Shown one piece after another: positions 25,424 through 33,381 of a stretch of 64,000 nucleotides of DNA (position 1 is its first letter; each line of letters starts with the position of its first letter). Location of the stretch: the NCBI RefSeq assembly GCF_030371825.1, contig NZ_JAUDDM010000004.1, one strand, 5' to 3'. A program made the position numbers and the translations under genes. The stretch comes from Collinsella sp944321445 (GTDB taxonomy: Bacteria > Actinomycetota > Coriobacteriia > Coriobacteriales > Coriobacteriaceae). The notes under the pieces were generated by a model, which made no database searches, was not told the DNA's origin, and saw nothing but the letters and a program-made list of their open reading frames with translations.

Positions 25424-26731
25424 GTGAGCGCATCGAAACGTGCCGCTGTGCGTGGCGGCATGTCCAATCAGTTGGACCCTCTGAGCCCCAGCACCGATGA
25501 GCAGAAGAAGATCCCCCGCTACCTGAAGGTGTACGGCATCTTGTGCATGGCCGACGGCATCATCATGCTGCCACTCATCGTGATGCTCATCGCCGTGGTC
25601 GCACTGGTCGTGGTGAGGTCGCCCGAGCACCTGAGCGTCGCGAGCGACCCGACGCTCACCATCGTCGTCACCGTTATCAACGTGCTGCTTTCACTCGTGG
25701 CGTCGGTGCTGCTCATTCGCTTCGGCTATTCGCTGCTCAAAAACCGCCGGCGCAACGCAGCCATATGGTCGGAAGTCCTCATCGCCATCACGATTGCGCA
25801 GATGGTCATCGCCGTGATGCTCGACGGCATCGGCGGGCAGCTTATTCAGCCCGCCATCCAGCTCGTGATTTTGCTGGTGATTTCGGTCACCATCGACCCG
25901 ACGCTGCGCGAGGAGCGCGACCTGCAGGCGCGCCTGCGCAGCATGCAGGAGCGCGAGGCGGCCGAAGAGGGCATGCTCGGGCGCGACGAGACCGGCGAGG
26001 GCTATATCAAGCTCAATTTCTTCAATCTGTTCTGGGTGTTCATGGTGTGCAGCGTGCTGGGACTCGTGCTCGAGGTCATTTGGCATATGACCGTCGTCGA
26101 CCCAGGCGTGTACCAAGATCGCGCGGGGCTGCTGTTCGGGCCCTTCTCCCCCATCTATGGCGTGGGCGCGGTGCTCATGACCGTGGCGCTCAACCGGTTC
26201 TATCGGAAGAACGTCGTGATTATCTTTTTGGTGAGCGCGGTGATCGGCGGGGCGTTCGAGTACGCCGTGAGCTGGTTCATGCAGACCGCGTTTGGCGCTG
26301 TGGCCTGGAATTATACGGGATCGATGCTGTTCGGCGTGATCCCCGACCCTATCGCTGCGCTGTGCGACGGGCGCACGTCGACGATGTTCGCTGGGATCTG
26401 GGGCGTGCTGGGGCTCGTATGGATCAAGGTGCTGCTGCCGCGTCTGCTTGGGCTCATCAACCTGATCCCCTGGAAGGCGCGCTACTCGTTCACGACGCTC
26501 TGTGCCATGTTGATGCTGGTAAATGCGGTTATGACGCTGCAGGCGCTGGACTGCTGGTTCGAGCGGGTGAGCGATATTGCGCCCAGCTCGCCGGTCGAGG
26601 AGTTTTATGCGAAGAACTTCGACAACCGGTATATGGAGCACCGGTTCCAGAGCATGACGATTCATCCCGATAACTCCGGTCGTATTGATTCTGGCAATGC
26701 GAACGCGGAGGTGCTAGCGCCGAAGGCGTAA
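25424..26731 (+). CDS. Putative ABC transporter permease-like membrane protein (CmpB/PF06541-type)
   Basis: A 435-residue integral membrane protein. The N-terminal half (about 30-170) has four hydrophobic segments and is followed by a charged cytoplasmic linker (DPTLREERDLQARLRSMQEREAAEE). The C-terminal half resembles the family annotated as putative ABC-transporter permease: NLFWVFMVCSVLGLVLEVIWH, GPFSPIYGVGAVLMTV and a later WNY segment. No ATPase partner is adjacent, so real transport activity is uncertain. I use the GTG at 25424, preceded by AAGGAG, since the ATG at 25349 lacks a site. Confidence 0.65.
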   Translation: MSASKRAAVRGGMSNQLDPLSPSTDEQKKIPRYLKVYGILCMADGIIMLPLIVMLIAVVALVVVRSPEHLSVASDPTLTIVVTVINVLLSLVASVLLIRFGYSLLKNRRRNAAIWSEVLIAITIAQMVIAVMLDGIGGQLIQPAIQLVILLVISVTIDPTLREERDLQARLRSMQEREAAEEGMLGRDETGEGYIKLNFFNLFWVFMVCSVLGLVLEVIWHMTVVDPGVYQDRAGLLFGPFSPIYGVGAVLMTVALNRFYRKNVVIIFLVSAVIGGAFEYAVSWFMQTAFGAVAWNYTGSMLFGVIPDPIAALCDGRTSTMFAGIWGVLGLVWIKVLLPRLLGLINLIPWKARYSFTTLCAMLMLVNAVMTLQALDCWFERVSDIAPSSPVEEFYAKNFDNRYMEHRFQSMTIHPDNSGRIDSGNANAEVLAPKA

Positions 26732-26774
26732 CTGGCAGGATTTGGGCTGTTTGGGGTGCTGAAACCCGGCAGGC

Positions 26775-26951
26775 TTGTGGCGCATAACGTCTTGCGAAGA
26801 CCTCGTGTGCATGTTTTTCGCCACCTCAAAAGTAGACGTCTAAGCCGATACATCGCCGACCAGGCATTTTATCTGCGCACTATAGCGTGTCTACTCGTGC
26901 GGGCCTCAAAAACCTGCACACGAGGTCTTCGCAAGACGTTATGCGCCACAA
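26775..26951. repeat. Long-arm palindromic element C
   Basis: Two 44-base arms (26775-26818 and 26908-26951) match with one mismatch; they contain GCGCATAACGTCTTGCGAAG followed by ACCTCGTGTGC. The 89-base core contains AAAGTAGAC, ACCAGGCATTT and GTCTACTC. This core aligns with those of elements A, B and D, which are read from the other strand. The element lies downstream of the CmpB-like gene, between convergent genes. Confidence 0.95.
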
Positions 26952-27010
26952 AGTCCCTGGATTTTGCCACTCGGACGGAGATGGCGGCGCTCGATCGGCG
27001 CTGGCTGCCA

Positions 27011-27196
27011 GCGTTTCCCCAGGATTAACGTCTGGCGAAGCGGTTGTGTATGGGTTTTTGCGCTTTGCCCGAGTAGCCCGACGAGTCTGGCCGACAAAAG
27101 CGCAGGTCGGAAGGATGCCTGTTTGAGCGTCTACTTCGAGGGCGGCCGAAAACCCATACACAAACGCTTCGTAAGAAGTTGATCCTGGGGAAACGG
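27011..27196. repeat. Long-arm palindromic element D
   Basis: Arms of about 50 bases (27011-27060 and 27148-27196) contain TTTCCCCAGGAT, GCGAAGCG and TTGTGTATGGGTTTT. They match with scattered differences that mostly keep pairing. The core (minus strand) has AAGTAGAC, ACCTGCGCTTT and CTACTC, as in A-C. It ends 12 bases from the MoaE-like stop codon. Confidence 0.93.
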
Positions 27197-27208
27197 TGCG
27201 CGCTGGGG

Positions 27209-27616
27209 CTACGCGGGGCGCTCGATCTCGGACACGCACTCGTTTTTGATGGTGCCAACCAGCTGCTGCAGGGCGTCGATGACGCGCGGTCGGATGTCGC
27301 CGCCGATGAGCACGAGCATGATGTCGTCGCCCACAGAGAGTTCACCCTCGTTGAGCCACACGCGCACATAGCCGATACCGGGGAGACGACGCGCCTCGTC
27401 GATCGCGGCATCAACCTTCGCGCGGTCGTAGGAAAACACCATGCTGCCGACCTTGCCGCCGGGCTGCACACCGTCGGTCTCGATACCGCGAACCTCGGCC
27501 TTGGGCGTCTCGCGGACAGTCCCGTTGTGGATGAGGTACATGCCGCACGCGCGGAAGCTGGGGTCGGCCTTGGCCTCGACGAGCCAGGCGTCAATGGAAG
27601 GCATGCTCTGTGCCAT
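27209..27616 (-). CDS. MoaE-like molybdopterin synthase catalytic-subunit family protein
   Basis: A 135-residue protein resembling MoaE, which inserts sulfur into precursor Z to form molybdopterin. Matching features are GMYLIHNGTVRETPKAEVRG, FSYDRAKVDAAIDEAR and a VRVWLNEGELSVGDDIMLVL core. No MoaD or other molybdenum-cofactor gene is in the window, so the pathway role is not supported by context. AAGGAG precedes the ATG. A clear TATAAA on the minus strand (27750-27755) may be its -10. It is divergent from the ECF operon and convergent with the CmpB-like gene. Confidence 0.7.
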   Translation of the reverse strand: MAQSMPSIDAWLVEAKADPSFRACGMYLIHNGTVRETPKAEVRGIETDGVQPGGKVGSMVFSYDRAKVDAAIDEARRLPGIGYVRVWLNEGELSVGDDIMLVLIGGDIRPRVIDALQQLVGTIKNECVSEIERPA

Positions 27617-27878
27617 GAGAACTCCTTGGTAGGCAGCGGGACGTCACGAGGAGGGCGCGCCCGAAAAGCCAATAGAACGGGCAGTATTGTACCCAGAACC
27701 CCGAAGAGAAACAGGGCGCTGCTCGCGTTACCAAACGCGAAAAGCATCGTTTATAAGAAAACTGTAAAGAGGAGATTTGAGCGGTTTGCATAGAGATGGG
27801 CACGATGGATGCTCACACCCGATTGCAGACGAAATTTTTTTCATGGTTCCGTCCCGCGAAAGCTTATTTTCAATTTAC

Positions 27879-27985
27879 GGACCCCTTAACGATTTCAGCA
27901 GGTAGGCTCCTATCTTTATCTGCGTCGGCACCGAGTACGCCGGCAACAGAACCCGGCCAAAAAGGCCACTGAAAGAGGGGAGTCC
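27879..27985 (+). ncRNA. Candidate riboswitch / structured leader of the ECF operon
   Basis: The leader folds into a closed junction by eye. P1 pairs GGAC CCCTT (27879-27887) with the AGGGG/GTCC strand (27976-27985), with one bulge. P2 pairs TTTCAG (27893-27898) with CTGAAA (27969-27974). Inside are P3 GGTAG/CTATC (27901-27914, loop GCTC), P4 CTG plus GTCGGC with GCCGGC plus CAG (27920-27949) and P5 GGCC/GGCC with an A5 loop (27955-27967). The ribosome-binding sequence AGAGGGGAG (27974-27982) is inside the 3' strand of P1, so closing P1 would block translation of the gene starting at 27990. The class is not recognised; AGGTAGGCTCCTAT in the P3 region recalls part of the Mg2+ M-box, but the rest does not fit. 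Confidence 0.6.
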
Positions 27986-27989
27986 ATCC

Positions 27990-28832
27990 ATGTCTACGTA
28001 TGCCGAGCGAGGGGCGACGCAGTCCCAAAAGCTCATGGTCTTCGTACTTTCCATGTCGTTGTACGGTTTGGCGACGCTCATCTCTGAGCTCATTCCGTCG
28101 GTGCAAATCGGCATCGTCGAGCTGTCCGTCGAATTCTTTCTGTTCATCCCGCTGACGCTCGCGATGCTCTTCGATCCGCTGTCCGCCGCCCTGGGCGCTG
28201 CCACCGGCGAGCTCGTGTTTTCCGAGATTATGCTTGGCCAGTTCGGCGGGCTTGGTGAGCTCGAGAAGTTCCTCACTGTGACCATCGGCGTCTACATCGC
28301 AGGCCTCATGGTCCGCGACCCCCGCAACGCTAAGCAGGTCGCCATCGCCGCCATCACCGGTCCGGCCATTCAACTCGCCATGAGCGCCGTGGTGGACATC
28401 GTGAAGGTCCAGGTAGCCGTCGATGACTTCGAGGCCGTCGCCGGCCTGCCCGAATCGGTCTTTGCCACCGAGGGCTTCGCCTTCCTGAACGACCTGTGCT
28501 TCTCGGGCATCCTGTTCTGCCTGCTGCCCACGCTGTTTTTGGTCCCGCGCCTGTACGGCAAGATCGAGCCGCTTTTGGGCTGCAAGCCGCGCACGCCGGA
28601 AAACGACGCCGCCCCGACCCTGAGCGGACGCGTCATCGCTTGGTCGGCCGTGGGCTTTATCGTCGCGATTGTGGTGGCCTGCGTATCGAAGGCCGGCTTC
28701 TCGATCATCGAGTGGGAGGCTGAATGGGCAGAGAGCCAGATCGCGATCTTCACAGGCATAGGCGTTGCCGCGGTTGTCGCCCTGATCGCTGCCTTCTGGG
28801 CACGTCGTTCCGCGCAGCTTAGGAACGCCTAG
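27990..28832 (+). CDS. Predicted ECF transporter substrate-binding (S) component
   Basis: A 280-residue membrane protein with about seven hydrophobic segments (for example VELSVEFFLFIPLTLAMLF, AAITGPAIQLAMSAVVDIV and the C-terminal VAAVVALIAAFWA). Its position directly before a double CbiO-type ATPase and a CbiQ-type T protein is that of the S component in a dedicated ECF vitamin or metal importer. It is longer than typical S components (about 180-200), with an extra C-terminal helix pair. The ligand is unknown. The riboswitch-like leader overlaps its ribosome-binding site (AGAGGGGAG), suggesting feedback by the transported compound (inference). Confidence 0.6.
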   Translation: MSTYAERGATQSQKLMVFVLSMSLYGLATLISELIPSVQIGIVELSVEFFLFIPLTLAMLFDPLSAALGAATGELVFSEIMLGQFGGLGELEKFLTVTIGVYIAGLMVRDPRNAKQVAIAAITGPAIQLAMSAVVDIVKVQVAVDDFEAVAGLPESVFATEGFAFLNDLCFSGILFCLLPTLFLVPRLYGKIEPLLGCKPRTPENDAAPTLSGRVIAWSAVGFIVAIVVACVSKAGFSIIEWEAEWAESQIAIFTGIGVAAVVALIAAFWARRSAQLRNA

Positions 28833-28843
28833 GGAGCCGCCTT

Positions 28844-30685
28844 GTGTCTGCTGTAACCCTTGAAGATGTGTCCTTCACATATCCCGGCGCAGCAGCCCCT
28901 ACCCTCCGGAACGTCTGCCTGGACGTTCCGGAGGGCGACTTTCTAGCCATCATGGGGGCGAACGGCTGCGGAAAATCAACGCTCTGCAAAACGATGAACG
29001 GGCTGATTCCGCAGTTCATCGTTGGCGATCTTACCGGGACGATCACCGTGGGCGGCATCGACGCCGCCACGGCGCAGATCGGCGAGCTGGCGCGGAAAAT
29101 CGGATACGTATATCAAGATTTTGAGAATCAGCTCGTACGACCGACTGTGCTGGACGAAGCGTCGTTCTCGTGCCTGAACTATGCGTACGACGACTACATC
29201 GAGCGCGGCATGCGCGCCCTCGACCTCTGCGGATTGTCCGACCGCGCCGAATCGTACATATGGCAGCTGTCGGGCGGGCAGAAGCACCTGCTGGCGCTCG
29301 CGGGGGCAATTGCGCTGGAACCGGGGGTCATCGTGCTGGACGAGCCCGTAGCGCAACTCGACCCGTACCATGCTCAGAAAACCTACGAGGTACTGCGCGA
29401 CCTCAACGAGAATCACGGGAAGACGATCATCGTCATCGAGCACCACACCGATTTCATCGCGAAATATTGCAAGTCTGCCGCGCTCATGCGCAACGGCACC
29501 ATCGCATGGACGCTGCCGGCACACGAGGCGCTGCAACAGCTCGAAGACCTGGAGGCAAGCGACGTGCATCCGCCGCAGATTGCGTTGGCAGGTCGCGAGC
29601 TCAAACACGCCGGCGCTTTGCCGCAGCGGGCGCCGCTGCCCACGACGGTGGAGGAAGGGTTCGCGGCGTTCTCGGGAATTCCGTTCGTCCCGCCCGCCGA
29701 TTATGCGGGCTCGCATGAAGACGCAGACCGCGCGGCCGACGCGGGAGGTTACTCCCTCTCCGCCGACCCGATTGTGCGATTCCGCAACGTGAGCGTAAGC
29801 TATCGCAGCGTGAAGGGGGCGCCACGGCGTGTGTTCGAGGGACTCGACCTCGATATCCAGCGCGGCGAGAAGATTGCGCTCGTGGGTTCGAACGGCGCTG
29901 GTAAATCGACGCTCATGAAGCTCCTGTGCGGGCTGATCAAACCGCAAGCAGGCGAGATTATGCTGGATGGTGCGCCGACGCGCGGAATGGGGCCCGACGA
30001 GCTGTCGGAGAAGCTGTCGTTGGTGTATCAGAATCCCGAACAGATGTTTATCAAGGATTCGATTCGCGCCGACATCGAGTTCGCCATGCGAGCGCGCGGA
30101 GTCGATGACGCCGTCGCGCGCACCGATGAGCTGCTGGAACGCTTTCGGCTGACCGAACTCGCCGACCACGATGGGCGCCTGATGTCGGGCGGCCAGATGC
30201 GCCGCGCTTCGCTTGCCATAGGCATCGCGCTGAACCCTCCGGTGCTGCTGCTGGACGAACCGACCGCGAACCTGGACATTGGCACGCGGCAAGAGATTAC
30301 CCGGCTCATAGCCGACCTGCGCGGCGTCACGGACACCGTGGTGATCGCGACCCACGACATGCAGCTGGTTTGCCAGTTCGCGGATCGCATCATCGTGCTG
30401 TGTGACGGCGAGATCATCGGCGACGGCACACCGGACGAGATCTTTATGAACGCCGACGTGGTCGAGCGGTCGGGTATCCGCCCGCCTGAGATTTTCGCGA
30501 TGGGGCAGGCGCTCGACTGCAGCGCCGCGTGCTATACGCTCGACGCGTTTCTGGGCTGCTTCCCCGCATGGCGAAAGATGAAGGAGCACGGGGTGTCGGG
30601 CGAACGCGCCGGAGCTCCCTCCTTCTCCCCTTCCTCAACACGCGCCCGCTATGCACATGAGTACGAAGAAGGCGATGCCGCATGA
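28844..30685 (+). CDS. ECF transporter energising ATPase, two ATP-binding domains fused
   Basis: A 613-residue protein holding two full ABC ATPase domains. Domain 1 has Walker A GANGCGKSTL, signature LSGGQKHLLAL and Walker B VIVLDEP (the following residue is V, where T is usual). Domain 2 has GSNGAGKSTL, MSGGQMRRASLA and LLLDEPTANLD. A linker of about 80 residues separates them. This is the YkoD/EcfA-A' fused arrangement of dedicated ECF importers. It starts with GTG 11 bases after the S-component stop, and its stop overlaps the next ATG (ATGA). Confidence 0.88.
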   Translation: MSAVTLEDVSFTYPGAAAPTLRNVCLDVPEGDFLAIMGANGCGKSTLCKTMNGLIPQFIVGDLTGTITVGGIDAATAQIGELARKIGYVYQDFENQLVRPTVLDEASFSCLNYAYDDYIERGMRALDLCGLSDRAESYIWQLSGGQKHLLALAGAIALEPGVIVLDEPVAQLDPYHAQKTYEVLRDLNENHGKTIIVIEHHTDFIAKYCKSAALMRNGTIAWTLPAHEALQQLEDLEASDVHPPQIALAGRELKHAGALPQRAPLPTTVEEGFAAFSGIPFVPPADYAGSHEDADRAADAGGYSLSADPIVRFRNVSVSYRSVKGAPRRVFEGLDLDIQRGEKIALVGSNGAGKSTLMKLLCGLIKPQAGEIMLDGAPTRGMGPDELSEKLSLVYQNPEQMFIKDSIRADIEFAMRARGVDDAVARTDELLERFRLTELADHDGRLMSGGQMRRASLAIGIALNPPVLLLDEPTANLDIGTRQEITRLIADLRGVTDTVVIATHDMQLVCQFADRIIVLCDGEIIGDGTPDEIFMNADVVERSGIRPPEIFAMGQALDCSAACYTLDAFLGCFPAWRKMKEHGVSGERAGAPSFSPSSTRARYAHEYEEGDAA

Positions 30686-31521
30686 TGGAAAAGCTCTCCG
30701 AAAACATCATGGACAAGGTGTCCATCGATTTTTTGCGCGATCAGGTGCTGAAGAACGCGTACGGCAACGACGACACGCCGATTGCCCAGCTGGATCCGCG
30801 CGTCCTTTTGCTGTGGTATTTGTTTTTCGCGCTGGTGCCGTGGTTTTTGAACGACGTCGTGGTGCTTATGGGAATGTTTGTGCTCACGGCCGTCACGACA
30901 CGGCTTGCGCGCGTGGCGCCGCTCGTGCTGTTCGTGTTCGCGCTCGGCGTGTTCTCGCAAACCGGGTACATGTTCGTAGCGTCGCTGCTGTTTGGCGGCG
31001 ACATGTCGACTCTTGCGCCGCTGCTGGTTCTGACGCTCAAGGTGGCGACGGTATCGCTTGCGAGCATCACGGTGTTCTCGGGGCTGGACCCGGACAAACT
31101 CTCGAACGGGCTGCTGTGGTTTGGATGCCCCGAGCGCCTGTCGTTTTCTATTAGCTTCGCATACCGCATTCTGCCCATCCTGATGGAAGAGATGCAGAAC
31201 ATCCTGCTGTCGTACCGCATGCGCGGGCGCGCGCCGGAACACGACACGTTCGGCGGCAAGGTGCGTTGGGTCATCTACCAGGTGAAAACCATCGTGCAAT
31301 CGTTCTATCCGCTCATGCTAAACACCGCCAAGCGCTCTCGCACCACCGTCGAGGCACTTGAGCTCAAGGGGTATCGCTACGCCGCGACCAACATGAAGGT
31401 GCTGAAGATAAAGCTGTCGTCGCTGCACGCCGGACGTCGCGAGGCTGTGTTTGCCTTTGTGAGCGCCGCTTGGGTCGCGTGCTGCTTTGCCTGTCCCGCT
31501 GTGTTGGAGGTCCTCCTGTGA
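30682..31521 (+). CDS. ECF transporter transmembrane (T) component, CbiQ family
   Basis: A 279-residue EcfT/CbiQ-type protein. Hydrophobic helices occupy about 40-150. Two basic coupling motifs that contact the ATPases follow: SYRMRGR (about 167-173) and RSRTTVEALELKGYR (about 208-222). Start and stop overlap both neighbours (ATGA and GTGA), which indicates tight translational coupling. Together with the two upstream genes it forms a complete group I ECF transporter. Confidence 0.85.
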   Translation: MMEKLSENIMDKVSIDFLRDQVLKNAYGNDDTPIAQLDPRVLLLWYLFFALVPWFLNDVVVLMGMFVLTAVTTRLARVAPLVLFVFALGVFSQTGYMFVASLLFGGDMSTLAPLLVLTLKVATVSLASITVFSGLDPDKLSNGLLWFGCPERLSFSISFAYRILPILMEEMQNILLSYRMRGRAPEHDTFGGKVRWVIYQVKTIVQSFYPLMLNTAKRSRTTVEALELKGYRYAATNMKVLKIKLSSLHAGRREAVFAFVSAAWVACCFACPAVLEVLL

Positions 31522-32315
31522 TCATCGATTTTCATACCCATGGCAAGCTTGCCAAGTACCTTGAGTTCTCGCCCGCCTACACCGATTGGCTGTTCGCCGC
31601 AGCAAAGGGAGCGGGACTCGATGCCATCTGCTTGACCGAGCACTTCAACACGCAGGGTTTTCGGCAGGTGTACGCCGATATCTCGTCGAGGTATCCGCAG
31701 GTGGGCGATGCATTTGACGTGAACGGGCTGCTGGTGTTCCCCGGGATGGAGGTGGATATCGCCGAAAGCGGGCACACGCTGGTGCTGGGGCCGATGGAAG
31801 ATATCTTGCATTTCAACGCGGCGCTGGAGCCGCACAAGGCCAAGGGGAACTTTTTGCCGTTCGACGAGCTGGCGGACGAGGTCGCACGACGCGGGCTGCA
31901 CTTTGGCGCGGCGCATCCGTTTCGCGAGCCGGGGCGGATTCCCACGCTTTCCGACGAGCAGGTGTCGCGGTTTGAGTTCGTGGACCTGAACGGGAAGGAC
32001 TTGGCGCACGACCGGACGCGCACGGTTGAGCAGACGTATGCGTTTGCCGCTCGGGCAGGCGGGCTGCCGGTGGTGTCGGGGTCGGATACGCACCAGGCGT
32101 TCCAGTACCGGTGCGTGGCGACGCGCATGGCGCGGCGCTGCACAACCTTCGACGAGCTGTTCACGCAGGTGCATGCGCGCGAATTTGAGATCGAGCTGGC
32201 CGATGACCTAGAGTTCCGCGTGCTGACGGCGGCGACGCTGAAGCGGGCGCTGAAAGAGATCGACCGCCTGGGCGGAAGCTATGTGGAGACCATTTTGGCC
32301 GGACCGGCTGCATAA
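31518..32315 (+). CDS. PHP-domain metal-dependent phosphoesterase
   Basis: A 265-residue PHP protein. The metal-ligand motifs are in order: DFHTHGK (3-9), LTEH, GMEVDI, GAAHPFR and GSDTHQ. The family includes histidinol phosphatases and nucleotide or sugar phosphoesterases, and the substrate cannot be read. The GTG start overlaps the T-component stop and has GGAGGT upstream, so it is translated with the ECF genes. A phosphatase acting on the imported compound or a phosphorylated intermediate is an attractive but unproven role. Confidence 0.8.
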   Translation: MIIDFHTHGKLAKYLEFSPAYTDWLFAAAKGAGLDAICLTEHFNTQGFRQVYADISSRYPQVGDAFDVNGLLVFPGMEVDIAESGHTLVLGPMEDILHFNAALEPHKAKGNFLPFDELADEVARRGLHFGAAHPFREPGRIPTLSDEQVSRFEFVDLNGKDLAHDRTRTVEQTYAFAARAGGLPVVSGSDTHQAFQYRCVATRMARRCTTFDELFTQVHAREFEIELADDLEFRVLTAATLKRALKEIDRLGGSYVETILAGPAA

Positions 32316-32316
32316 A

Positions 32317-32353
32317 GCGGCGAAGGTCACGCCGCGCTTGTAGACGTATTTTT
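32317..32353 (+). terminator. Weak terminator-like hairpin after the ECF-PHP operon
   Basis: A 6-bp stem GCGGCG/CGCCGC (32317-32335) is followed 12 bases later by TTTTTT (32348-32353). The gap before the T-run makes efficient termination doubtful, and the RpiR-type gene starts only 22 bases further. Confidence 0.3.
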
Positions 32354-32375
32354 TCCCGATTGCGCAGGTATTTGC

Positions 32376-33206
32376 ATGTCCCCCACATCACTGTTCAAGC
32401 AAGGCGTGATGTACACGCAGGCTGAGCACACCATCATCGATTTTATCTCGGCGAATCCGACCGAGTTTTTGGTCATGCCCATCCAGCAGCTGGCAACGCG
32501 ACTTGGCGTGTCCGATGCGACCGTTTCGCGGTTTGCGCGCCATGCGGGGTTTCGCGACTTCAAGGAGCTCAAGAGCGCAGTGGCGGCGGGGACGCTTGGC
32601 CCGGCAGAAAAGATGGCTGCGAGCATCGGCGATGGGCCGACGTCTCCGCAGGCGTTTTTGGAGCGGCAGCAGAATTATCTGGGCGTCACGTCACAGCGAC
32701 TGAACGTGCAGGCGTTCGAGCGGGCGGCGCAGGCGATTGCCGAGGCGCCATCGGTGCTGCTGCACGCTAAGGGCGCGGCGGCTGCCTGCGCGGAGCTGTT
32801 GCGGTTTCGGCTCGCGCGGTTTGGGAAACGGGTCGAGACCGTGCCGGCAGGTGGATCCGAGCTGTTCGAAGGACTGGTGCATGCAGAACCGGAAAGCGTC
32901 GTGGTGACGTTTGGGTTCCAACGACTACCCGAGGAGAGCCGCATCGCCATCGAATACGCCCGATCGGTGGGAGCGACGTCGCTGCTTTTCACCGGGAGAC
33001 CGCAGCGCGGGGCCAACGTGCAGGCGGACATCGAGCTGTTGGTGTATCGCGGGGAGCCGCTCGAATATCACTCGATGGCAAGCGCGGTGGCGCTGGTGGA
33101 TGCGCTCGTCGTGGCGGTTGCGGCGCAGCTGGACGGGGCGGCGACGCAGCAGCTTGAATCGCTGCGAGGGCTTAAGCGAACGTACGAGTCGGTGCTGCCG
33201 CGGTAG
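32376..33206 (+). CDS. MurR/RpiR family transcriptional regulator
   Basis: A 276-residue regulator. The N-terminal helix-turn-helix (about 1-75) has QQLATRLGVSDATVSRFARHAGFRDFKELK. The C-terminal SIS domain (about 110-245) binds sugar phosphates in this family. It lies 60 bases after the PHP gene on the same strand and could regulate it or the ECF operon. The ribosome-binding site before 32376 is weak; an ATG at 32409 (MYTQAEH) is an alternative start. Confidence 0.82.
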   Translation: MSPTSLFKQGVMYTQAEHTIIDFISANPTEFLVMPIQQLATRLGVSDATVSRFARHAGFRDFKELKSAVAAGTLGPAEKMAASIGDGPTSPQAFLERQQNYLGVTSQRLNVQAFERAAQAIAEAPSVLLHAKGAAAACAELLRFRLARFGKRVETVPAGGSELFEGLVHAEPESVVVTFGFQRLPEESRIAIEYARSVGATSLLFTGRPQRGANVQADIELLVYRGEPLEYHSMASAVALVDALVVAVAAQLDGAATQQLESLRGLKRTYESVLPR

Positions 33207-33219
33207 GCGCGGTGCCGTC

Positions 33220-33245
33220 GCGCCGCAGCCCGCGGCCTGCGGCGC
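33220..33245 (+). terminator. Hairpin after the RpiR-type gene
   Basis: A 9-bp stem GCGCCGCAG/CTGCGGCGC with an eight-base loop lies 14 bases after the stop codon. There is no T-run. Confidence 0.4.
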
Positions 33246-33261
33246 CGGGAATCATTGACCC

Positions 33262-33335
33262 ACTGCAGACTTTGGGGAAACCCACACCTGGAGGCGTAAC
33301 CGGGCATCCAGGTGTGGGTTTCCCCAAAGTCTGCA
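33262..33335. repeat. 30-bp-arm perfect inverted repeat between convergent genes
   Basis: The arms (33262-33291 and 33306-33335) match perfectly over 30 bases and contain CTGCAGACTTTGGGGAAACC. The loop is 14 bases. It lies between the RpiR-type gene and the sortase gene, which converge. Its sequence matches none of the other dyad families in this window. Confidence 0.96.
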
Positions 33336-33381
33336 GGGGGTTGGCGTTTATTGCTTTGAGCGTGGTTCGGCCGGCACTCCC

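Noticed and set aside
27879..27985. M-box (Mg2+) riboswitch as the identity of the ECF leader
   Set aside because: Only about 14 bases around GGCTCCTAT resemble it; the element is shorter than an M-box, lacks its other conserved blocks and precedes an ECF importer, not a Mg2+ transporter. Left as unassigned.
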